From Globicephala melas (taxonomy: Eukaryota > Chordata > Mammalia > Artiodactyla > Delphinidae): a DNA stretch of 64,000 bases. Each line of letters opens with the position of its first letter. The stretch's first letter is position 1. Below the pieces are notes generated by a model. The model had not been told where the DNA came from and searched no databases. It saw only the letters and a list, made by a program, of their open reading frames with translations. Below are positions 26,701-38,700 of this stretch, in pieces. The stretch is taken from assembly GCF_963455315.2 (NCBI RefSeq), contig NC_083322.1:89588251-89652250 (forward strand), given 5' to 3'. The position numbers and the translations under genes are program-made.

Positions 26701-29700
26701 CCCCATCAAAAATATCTTTAAAAAAAAAAGGAACTTGGGGAGCTTGGGGTCTTGGAATCAGAATTCAAACCTTGGATGATGATCAGTGATCATGTCATTT
26801 AGTATGAGGAAGCCGAAGATCACAGAGAGGTTCGCAAAGATTTGACGCCGACTCTCTGGGACAGTGTGAACCCTATCTGTCTTGTTCCCTACTAGATCCC
26901 CAGAACGTACTGTGGTAAATGCACGTGGGAGGGGCTTCATAATTATTCAGCGAATGAGTGGGTGAACTAGTGAGTGGAAGAGGCAGTAACACAGCCTCCT
27001 TTAAGAAGCCTGATGGTGATACTGCTGAACAGTAGAGTCACGAAGAGGGGTCTGGGTGGTCAGCTAAGCTCAAGTTTTTGTTTCCTGGCATGCCAAAATG
27101 AGATAATTTGTCTTGCAGGAATGATGATAATCAAGGTGAAAAATGCTGAATGGCACCCTCTCTTCCTTATTTGGGTTTTAACACAATGGTAGGAACAGGC
27201 CCCCAACCCCTGCCCCCAATTCAGCTGTTCGATTCTGAATGGACTATGGAATTTGTATACTGACTACTTTCACACCATAAAAGAAATGTACAAAGAAAAA
27301 CCAAACACAGTTGGTGTTTTCCTATCTCAAATATAGTTTAACTGATCTAGACATTTTTTATTTTCACAAGTTATGTTTATAATTTAATGCCTGACTAGTT
27401 CATTTACTCACTGTGAGAATACAGGTGGTTGTTTAGAAGACTAAATATTGTCTTAAGTGACTTTAAAAAGGAAATTACACACAAATGCACACCAGTTAAA
27501 AAATGGGGGAAACTGGATAAAGTCTGTAATCTGGTTAACAGTACTGTACCGATGTCAATGTACTCGTTTTGATATTGTAGTGTAGCTATGTAGTTGCCCT
27601 GCCCCCCTGCCATGGTAGCTGCGTGAAAGGTTCACAGTACTCTGTACAATAAGCCTGCTGCTTTGGGGGACTTTACTATAAAACACGTCAAGTACCACCT
27701 GCAGAAGAGACATATTTTTTCTTTTCATTAGGCATTATTTACCACCTGGTCAGTATTCCATGGAAAAACAACTTGAAAATGGGTAAACAGCATATATATG
27801 TATAACCGAATCACTTTGCTGTACACTTGAAACTAATACAACGTTATAAATTAACTATACTTCAATTTAAATTTTTTTAAAAATTAAAAAAAAATTGAAA
27901 CATTTACAGTGAAATACATACACAATAGAGCCTTTAAAGAAAAATAAAGATTACAGAGCCCTGAGAAGCCATAGACAGGAAAAGGGGAATCATTTTACCA
28001 GGAACCAGGTATCCATACTGTAATTGATATAAAGGATTAATTGTAAACAAAATGCTTAGAACTCTGCTGATGCTTAGTAAGCGCTCAAGGGACGTTCATT
28101 CTTAGCTATCATGAAGGGTTATTTTGTCCTTATATGATAAAAAGAAGTAGACCAGTTATTCAGATGAAACAAAAACATTACAGACACAATGGTCCAAGAA
28201 GGAATTGTCACATGGTTCCTTTACAAAGTAGGGCCTTTGATTAGCATCCTGGACAGTGTCACTGGTGTGGTTTATTCACGAAAGAGATAGGATTTTAAAC
28301 GGCAATTGTTTTTTTAGTTTCTCCCAATTGAAGTGGGTGAGGTAGAGCCCAGGGATACACATGGGAGGAAGCACACAGGGCAGAATTCTCTATTTCGGGG
28401 AGCTGTGTGTGCATTTATTTTTATTGAGATATACATTCTTATACACATTATTTCTTTGATGGTGACTTTTTGACCCATTTTATGCCATTCCTCTGGAAAT
28501 CAGTAGGTTAGCATAGGAAGAACGCACAATTTTAGCAAAGAGTACTGTGCACTGCTTGGCCACATTCGGGATAACTGCACTGGGACTCCAGAAACCTTGG
28601 ACAAAACTCATGTTCCAGCTACTAATCAACAAGGGAAAAGGCCTAGATAACAACCAACAGACTTTGGTGGGCTGTGTCCTATCTCTATGTCCTTTGTAGT
28701 CAGAGGTAGAATAGAATGTTTGTAGAATAAGAATAACAACAATAATAATCTTTATAATAAAGGCTAGCATTGGGACTTCCCTGGTGGCACAGTGGATAGG
28801 AATCTGCCTGCCAATGAGGGGAACACGGGTACGATCTTTGGACCGGGAAGATCCCACATGCCGCGGAGCAACTAGGCCTGTGCGCCACAACTACTGAGCC
28901 TGCGCTCTAGAGCCTGCGAGCCACAACTACTGAGCCCGTATGCCACAACTACTGAAGCCCACGTGCCTAGATCCCGTGCTCCACAACAAGAGAAGCCACC
29001 ACAAGAAGAAGCCCATGCAAGGAGAAGCCCACGCACCACAACAAAGAATAGCCCCTGCTCACCACAACTAGAGAAAGCCCCTGCACTGCAACGAAGACCC
29101 AACGCAGCCAAAAATAACTAAAATGTAAAAAAAGGCTATTATTTATTAAGTGTTTATCATGTGCCGCACCCTGGGCTAAATATTTCACGTGCATTATTTC
29201 ATTCAATTTTTGCAACAACTCTGTGAGGTGGGGACTATTTCCCTCCCTATTTTACAAATGGGCAACTTGAGGTTCAGAGAGGTTAAGTAATCTGCCCAAA
29301 ACACACAGGTAATAAGCGGCAGAGCCACTTAGAAGTACATCTACAGGACTAGAGCCAGTGCCCCCGTACTCCCTCAAAGTCAAATTAACACCACAAAGAA
29401 CAAGGTATTGACCATCATCTGGTTTCCTACAGATCCTGTATTTTCTAGGGCCTGCTGTTATTTTTGTAACCTGGATGCTGCCACGGTGGACAAAGCATTA
29501 AACTACGCCCTCAAAAATTACAGTTCAGGAGAGATGGAGAGAGGAGCATGAGGTGAAGGTACAAGGTCAAAGTCTAGCTGTTGGCTCCCATCCAGCAATC
29601 TGACAGCTTTGGTCTTGGAGTCAAACCAAACTCTGGGAGCTGCAGGGCGTATTCCTAAGAACAGGTTGTGTGGATGATAGCACCATTCTCTGAATTTGAT

Positions 29701-32700
29701 AGAGGCCCTGATGACCTCAACCTTTAAGAAAATCTTCACTTTAGTCAATGCATATCGAAGCTGCAGTGCCAGGATGCCTTCCTATGTAAACATTAATTAT
29801 ATCTGGGACTACAAACATAGCGGTTGAAGAGGAGAGTTGATAAGGCAGAGTATGAGTTGCAAGGGTAGAGCTGTTGGATATTTGCATTCTTAACATTCAT
29901 AAGATAGTGCCAGGAGAAAAAGAAATAGTTTTGGCCCATAGAGTATTGGCTAAGAAGAGGACCTGAGAGTTTGTAGATACTCATTTTCCCTAGTTTAGTT
30001 TGTGCTTCCTCAGTTTAAGAACCAGGGTCCTTGATTCATCACCCAAAGGAGAGAGATGTCAGTCCGAGAGAGGAGTGCTACCTTTTGCAGAGGCTCCAGG
30101 AGAAATCCAATGGCTAGGATGACAATCAGCACGATGACAGCAGAGAAAAGGCCAGCAACCTGTGAAGATGAGAACATTCTCATCACAGACTCAACTTTCC
30201 TCCCCGGATCCGCATCACCAGTGACTCAAGCTAGGACGACCCTCACAGCAAAGATCCTCCAGTACCTGAGTTTTGCCTCCTGTACTCTCCTGGACCCCTG
30301 ATCTGGAGAGGGCTGTACTTGCCGCAAATCCTCTGAACGATCCACCGAATATGTTACTCACTCCCAAGGCGATTAACTCCTGATGGGAGAACAAGGAAGA
30401 ATCTTCCTTAGATGCGGCACCATTGATATTATGCATGCAGAATAGTATATAAAGTTGCCTAATTAGACCCAGCATCGGTTTATACTTACCTGATTGCCGT
30501 CAATGGGATAATCGTATTTGAGGGAATAGACGCTGGCCACAGAGAAGGCCACTGCAAAGCCAACAATGGCAATGCCAAAGCAGTCTCCGATGGTATCTCG
30601 GAAAGTCTGCACATTAGGTGTGATAGGGGCCTGAAACCTGAAATTGAAATTAAACAAGTCAGAATGCCACCATCCTGCTTATAAACCTTCCACGGTATCC
30701 ATTTGTTCTCAGGAAAAGTGCAAATTCCTTAGCAAGGTCCCAATTACCCCTCCTCCACATCTTGCTTAATTACTACCATTTTCCCAGAATTTATACTCCA
30801 GCTATACCAAGCTTTCTTTGTTTCTCATCACCCATCATCTCTCACCTTGACAGCTTCTAATTTGCTGTTGCCTTTCCCTGAACCATTCCCCTCATCCCTA
30901 TCCTTCCCTCCAGAAGGTCTTCTCTCACCCCCAAGGTCAGGGTTAGGCAAGATTCTCTACGCTTCCCCAGTTCTTGATGCCTCCTGTTTCCATCCCTGCC
31001 CCTCTCTCCCCCAACTCTCCATCCAGACCCAGAGCAGGGACTGTAACTTGTTCATTATTCTATGACCAGGACCAACAATGGTCCTTCACAGCATATATCA
31101 GGTGGTCAGTAATTGTTGGGCAAGTCAGCGAATGAATGAATGCAATCTAGGCTGAGTTGTGCCTTTGGAGTATGACTAGCAAGAATTTAGCACCACTGAA
31201 AGCCTTGGAATCTGTTATCTTACTGTTGAAAAGCAATGCCGCCTGTATTTGATATGAGTGTAAATCTAGTCCAGTGATAGTGATAAATCTGATATGATTT
31301 TAGCATAGCCACACTATAGTGTACACTTAGATCAATATAAGCTTTGTGCAAAATGTCTCAGATCCACTTGTATTGTTACATTGGGTTGCAAGGTATCACT
31401 CATTATGCCTCCAATAGCTATCCATGGATGAAGGCTCTTTGAGCAAACACAATTCTGAGAGAAGGAAAGCAAGAAATTCTTCCCTTCATTGAAAATGATA
31501 ACCTTTCATGGAAAACCCTTAGCAAACAGATGGGCGTAGACTCTGCCCCGCACTCCACAGAACTTCTAGAGCCAACTGTGGCCCTGACGGAGGGCGGGTT
31601 TCCATTTAAAGTGAGATAGTGTCAGGGAAACATTCAAGTCACAGAGGATACTCCTGTGCCTGTGTCTCATGAACTTAGAGCAGTTAAATAATATTTACTA
31701 ATTGCATTATAAAGTCCAAATATCCCAAAGTCAACATCAATTTACTAAAATGCTCAGCTCCTATAAACATCTGTTTCTGACCTAAAACTTATTGGAGGTA
31801 AGTTAATTGGGTCCATTCAACTCTTTTTTAATTGCTACTCATGTTTTGTGAATGTTAATAAATTTTTAGCTCTAATTTTGAAGAAGTACTATTATTTCAT
31901 ATTCTGCAGCTTTCATAAATCAGAAAGTTAGCTTGGAATATTATATATAATCTAAAACCAGTGGTACAATTATAATCTGCATTTTATACCAAAATAACCA
32001 GAAGCCTGCTATCATTCTTTTTTTCTAGCCTCTAATCACCATAGGCAGAGTGGTGTGATGGAGATTTACAGTCTGAAAACTTGATTCATTTCCTGGCTCT
32101 GCTACTTACCCAGGTTCCTCATTTGTAAAGTGATGATAATAACACTTGTTCTCTTTTCTTCATAATTTTTGTGGGAGGGTCAAATAAATAATGAATGTGA
32201 CTACTGTTGACACACTGTAAAGTACAAAGTACCTGTAAGCTACTATTACAGGGTCCCTCTGGAATCTGAATATATCCTTTGTGTTTCCTTTACTATTTCA
32301 ATGATCTCTTTCCTTCAGCCAAGTTATTTGCATTCAGTGTATGTAGCTTCACAAAGTCACTTCTAAGGTGTCATATTCATTAATAACAGATTAGCAATAA
32401 TTAGCAATCGTTACCTTCCAGTTATCTTCTATTTGCAATCATCAGAAATCTAAAATGCTCACTCGATTATCACTCAGAAAAAATGGGACTGTAAAAAGCA
32501 TGTAGGGGCTTCCCTGGTGGCACAGTGGTTAAGAATCTGCCTGCCAATGCAGGGGACACTGGTTCGCGCCCTGGTCCAAGAAGATCCCACATGCTGCGGA
32601 GCAACTAAGCCCGTGCGCCACAAGTACTGAAGCCCACACTCTAGAGCCCGCGAGCCACAACTACTGAGCCTGCGTGCGTAAAAGCCCGTGCTCCGCAACA

Positions 32701-35700
32701 AGAGAAGCCACCGCAATGAGAAGCCCGCACACCGCAAAGAAGATTAGCACCCGTTTGCTGCAGCTAGAGAAAGCCCAGGCGCAGCAACAAAGACCCAACA
32801 CAGCCAAAAATAAAATAAATAAATCAATTAATTTTAAAAAAAGCGTGTAAAGTGCCTAGTACCTAATTTAGGTGCTAAATTAGGAACAGCAGTAATGCAG
32901 TTTGAACACTTACAATAGGCCAGGCACTTCAGGACATCACACATATTAACTCACTTAATCCTTACGAGAACCCTATGTAATAACCTATGCTATTTTTAGC
33001 CCCATTTTTACAGCCAAAGACGTTAAGGCACAGAGTTTATTTGCCCAAGATGAGGAAGTGAGTCTGAAGTAAATCCTAGGCACTCTGCCTCTAGAAAGCA
33101 TGAGTTTGCTTACTGGGCTACACTGCCTCTCTGTAGAGTGTAAAGACCTATAAATGTGAGTTACCCCTTTCCCCACCCACACACACTATGGAAGGAGGTC
33201 CATTGACATTTAAAATATATTTACTAAGTAATGTCTCTAAGATTGTAACTCAGTGTCCTTACCTTTTATTTCAAAACCTTTTTGGCAAGATCCTCTTTAA
33301 TTTTGTATCTACTTATCTATCTAGTTTGTGTCTCCCAAGATGTTTAAATAAAGCATAATCGGGCTTCCCTGGTGGCGCAGTGGTTGAGAGTCCACTTGCT
33401 GATGCAGAGGACAAGGGTTCGTGCCCTGGTCCGGGAAGGTCCCACATGCCGCGGAGCGGCTGGGCCCGTGAGCCATGGCCGCTGAGCCTGCGCGTTCGGA
33501 GCCTGTGCTCCGCAACGGGAGAGGCCGCAGCAGTGAGAGGCCCACGTACCACAAAAAAAAAAAAAAGCATAATCACTTGAAAGTTGCAGAGTGGAGAGAA
33601 ACACTAGAAATAGCCTTTCAGCTTCAGCCTAATTTCTCCCATTTAAGTTAAAAGTGATATTTGTGATCCAAATATTACAAGTGGTAACACAATTTTATCT
33701 GATGATAAAAATACTTTTTGCTTAAAAATATATATTTGCTTTTAATAGAATTTAGTTAGTTTTAAGTCAACAATGCAATGCATATACATGCTGATTCCTG
33801 GAATAATTCTCAAATACTCCTAAGCATGGGGAGGGAGGGAGGTTTTTTTGTTTTTGTTTTTTTACAGGAATACCACCTTTCCTTGGTAAGAAAGTTGAAA
33901 GAAATTGATGCTATGGCCAGAGGGCAGAGAGAGGAAAGAGCATAAAACTGGATCTCCCTCCTCAATCCAATAAATGCAATGGAATACGTTTTCAAATTCC
34001 TTGTACAAGCTGCGCCTCCCATCCTTCTGCAGCGCTAAGAGTTGCTCTGGGCTTGTCTTGAATTTGATCTTCAGAGAGGACAGAGTGTGCCCATCTGGAT
34101 TGCTCAAGCAGCGTGTGGCAGGTATTCCTTCAGTGTCTCCTTTGAACTGTTGGAACTTGGCTCCAGTAACCTCAAACAAAACATTACGTATTGTTTATAG
34201 TAATTTATGGCCAAGGAAATCTGGTTTCCCTCGGTTCCTTTTAAGGAGAGGAGCAAGTTTACTTTGCCTATTTTTCTATTTTCACTATCTCACTTTTCTT
34301 GCGTGTGAGCCCCTTCTGGTTTGTGAGTTCTTCCGCACAGAGAAACTTTCTGATGTTAAGAACTGCACACCCTATGTCCTTTGTGACTCCCTCCTAGAAG
34401 GAGAGTAGTGAGCCCTCCTCCTGGGTGCATGATGGATGCCAGATACAGGGAGGGTTCTGAGCTGGATTCATGCATTTCAGCTTGAAGTCGTTCGTCACTA
34501 CTGCTTACTCTCTAATTAGAGCTTGGAGATGCCATAATAAGAGAGACACTTACCCACTTTCCATCTCCCCAACCACGGCCACGTTAAACCTGTTTTTGAA
34601 GTCAAAGCCATATGACACAGCTGTTGCGATCACAGTCTGCAAAGTTGCAAATTGCCCGAGTTAGAAATGGGAGATGTAACTAAGAGTCTTGCTTTGAAAA
34701 AAAAAAACACCATTGCCAAAAGCCACCCCTTGACTTATTGAATAAGAATCTCAGCTCAGGTTTGGCTACTTTTTGAAAAGTCCCGAGGCAATTCTAATGT
34801 ACCACCAAAGCTGAGAACCACAGCTCCATTCCAATGGGTCTCTCACAAGGATTCTCAGAGGTTTGCTCTCTGCCCCATCCTTGTCTTACATGGAAAGAAT
34901 AAACCCCAAGTCATCAAAGCAAGTTATTAAATTCTGAATAAAGAGAAAACCATACTAAATATGATACCCAGAAACTGCAGAGAGGTCACCGGTCCCACTA
35001 AAGCCTCCTGATCTACAGACGGTGAAGGGCTTTAGACATAAAAACACAAGACTAACGAATTATGAAAGAAAGTCTTGAGGCGATCAGTTACCATGATGAG
35101 TTCAATTGGAATGGGCACTGGAAGTTTGGCTTTGTAGCGCTGATTTATTTCTTTAACCACAAATACCACCAACAGGATAACCAAGGATGTCACAAGGTCT
35201 GCAATATTAGTCTTCTCTATTTGTGAGAATATGGAAGTTAATACCTAGGGTATAAAAGTAAAAAACACCCAAGTGCTACATTAATGTGTAATTTGGATAT
35301 AACACTTAATTAATTCCAAATAGATAAAAATAAACATAGACGTGAAACGACTGACAGATTGATAGCAATTCCCTGTTCTGCTTGTGTTAGCCACGAGTAA
35401 TTGTAGAGACTAGCATGGAGATATGAGAAGGGTAAGTCAGCACAGCATTGTCACCACACTGGTTTAGGGATGCTCTTCGTCTAGTGTTGAATTTTCTTGC
35501 ACGTTTTTCACATTTTTATAACTGGTCTCTTCTGCTCTTAGGTGTCGTTGCCATCTTTTTTATTTCACAATCAACACTACTGCTCTGTCCAGGGAATAAC
35601 CTTTGACCTCTGGTAGTTTTTCTTAGCATGTATCCCCTTAATTCCTGGCTTTTTTTTTTTAATGTTCAGACCCCTCATATTTCTTCGTTGACTCTGTCTG

Positions 35701-38700
35701 TCACTTTTAGAAACTAGTTTCCTGGCTAGCTGTGCAGTTCTCTAAGCCAGTTGGGTGCCGTATCTGTGGGATCCAGACAGCTCAAGCAGGTCCAAACTGG
35801 ATCCCAAATGGTTCCCAAAAGACTCCACTTCTGGAATAGCTCTGGATGGGAGTGAGAGAGGGCTGGTTCCAATTTGGAGGGAGTTTGTCTCTGATTCCCA
35901 AAGACTGTCTTGACAGAAGCACTAACAAGCCCAAAGTCAGTAAAAGGAAGGAAATAACAAAGATCAGAGTGGAAAGAAATGAAACACAGACTAAAAAGAC
36001 AATAGAAAAGATCGATGGAACTAAAAGCTGGATTTTTGAAAAGATAAAAGAGACAAACCTGTAGCTAGCCTCAGAAAGGAACAAAGAATGAGGACAAAAA
36101 TACATAAATTCAGAGGCACTAAGAATGCTCTCTGTTCTACAGAACATCCTTTAGAGGAGAGAAGAAAGAACCACTGTTCTATTTACATATTGGCCAATTT
36201 CCTTTTGTTTTATAAACAGGGATGCATAAGAGGCAGAACTTCAATTCTAAAAGAACAAGACCTGCTTTTTAGAAATAGGGAAGCACTTCCACTCAATCAG
36301 CACATTTCTTTCAAAATAAGATTTTGAGAAAGATTTTAAAACTTGGGACAAACTTTTAATAATGGGCATCAATGTTTTTTCTTTTTAAAAATACTGAAGA
36401 CTCAAATCTAAGAGAAGTGGTAGTTAATTTCTGTTATTCACATCAGCTGATGTGGTATATGGTAGCTGTGGTAGATTTTCAGGGTTGTTCTCCTTGCCAC
36501 TTTTTTTTACTGTGAATACATTTCACAGCCCGTTGATTTCTTGGAAGTTATAGGTAAGTCCTGCAGCAAAGGCACGAAAGGAAAGTTCTCCTGGAAACAT
36601 GATAGTGAATTTTGTGTATTTCCATATTTTTTAAGCAAAAGGAATACTTACTTTGTTTTTTTTTTTTTGTTTTTGTTTTTTAATTTTTGCGGTATGTGGG
36701 CCTCTCACTGCTGTGGCCTCTCCCGCTGCGGAGCACAGGCTCCGGATGCGCAGAGCCCAGCCGCTCCGCGGCACGCGGGATCCTCCCGGACCGGGGCACG
36801 AACCCGCGTCCCCTGCATCGGCAGGCGGACTCCCAACCACTGCACCACCAGGGAAGCCCAGGAATACTTACTTTGAAAATTGAAAATGGATCAGCATGTG
36901 CTGGGACTGTCAGCTGAAGAATAAATTTGAGCTGGGAAACCAAAACGTGAACAGCGGCAGCTGTGGTGAAGCCACTGATTAAGGATTCGGACAGATAAAT
37001 CACCACGAAGCCCAGCTGCAGAACCCCCATGAGCAACTGCAAAGAGAGAGAGCAGAGCCTTTGTTAGTGTAGATTCAGAGAACACCTCGGCAGACTGAAG
37101 GATCAGCTACTGTAATGATGCAAAATGTGGAGGTCAGCCTCCACCCCTGTGTCTTGAAGAAGCAAGTGTTGTTGCCTCCTGGAAAACCTCCCATGCAAGG
37201 TACCACCCTCTGCTTCCCTCCCCCATCCCAACACCCCCCACCCCAAGGTGGAATGTTACATGGTGTTCAAATAGCACATCAGTCCAGTATACTCCCAAGA
37301 ACTAACAGGTTTCTTCTCTTCCCTCTTTTGAAGGTGCGGTATCTTTAGGAGACTCACCCATAAACCTTTCATAGCAGAATCTTATCTAGCATTAGCCCTC
37401 ATAAATTTTCCCAGGGAATTTTCAGTTACCCTTTACAGCTGCTGTCGCATGCATGGGTGAACATCCATTCAGATTCCCTCAAACAAGTTGCTTGATTTTT
37501 GTTAGGAAATACGTAACTGCTCATGACATCAAAAGTGCTTGATTTTAAATGAGGGCAAAAGTGGTTCATTCCCCCAAAGCTTCAGGATTTTGCAAGAAAG
37601 TAAATGGATAGATGCTTGGCCTACCTCTCCACTCCTGACCCCGGAATGCAAACTGAGCTGTGAGTTTGCAAATGCACTAGGATCAGAGATGCACTCGGAC
37701 TCCATTGTTGAACTGACCCCATTGTTGGTCAAGAAGACCCACCATTTATGTCTTGGTTTGAATTGACTCTTTTTTTCTTTAAGGAATGGGCTTAACTAAT
37801 AATATCATTAGCCATAAACTTAGGCAACATCTTGAGGAGTCTGACATTTTCACTATCTAACATCTTGAGGATAGGGACATTTTCATAATCCAGGCATGGT
37901 GACAGGGGTGTGGCTTGGGAGTGAGGCTTTAAACCCCTCCATAATCCTTTTCAGCTTTCTCCAAATCTTTGACATGGACAATTCAAAGCACTAAGCGCCC
38001 ATCCCTTCAAAATAGACTGTAGTCAATGAGGAATTAGAAAGAAAAAAGTTCCCAAGCTGCCAGTTTCTCTATTGCATAGAGTTCTGTTTAGTGAATATAT
38101 AAATTCCCAGGTATATTATTGAATTCAGCATTTCACCTGTCACCACATGTGCCTCCCCACTCTTATTTTTTCCTTCTCTCTAGACCCATGTTCAATCATC
38201 TTTGCAAAGTAGACCTGCCCTTTCACTTCTGGCTGTGGTAGGTGACTCTTAAATTATTTCCAATGGGCTATTGAAGGAGGCATGTAAACTAACAGGAAGA
38301 GTCGGGAGGGGTGGCAGGAAGGAGAGAAACCACAAAGATGTGTACCAGTCAGGACACATAAATTGGGGAGCGTAGATTCTGTGACAGAGTACTCACCTGG
38401 ATGATTCCAGAAAGAATTGTGACCGTTGCAGCCACCATCACCTTATGATCATCTAGTGATGAATCATTAGCCACTGAGCTATTAGTGACTGTCGGATCAG
38501 CTGTATCGGCTATTGGGGTTAATCTCACAACTACTGCTCCCACCATCATACTGAGAACTGGAAATGGACCTAATAAAAGAGAGGGCGAGTTGTAGTCATT
38601 ATGTCTCCCTATAGCACAGTTGTCTTTCAGCCATAATGTAGCATATGAAGAGACTGCTGTCTGGAGTTCTGGTCTACTTCCCCAAGCCCCAGTCCTAATT

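Noticed and set aside
33810..34408. Overlapping frames of 70-144 codons on both strands next to exon 8
   Set aside because: They sit in an SLC26A3 intron, overlap each other and show no known protein similarity or repeated codon pattern.
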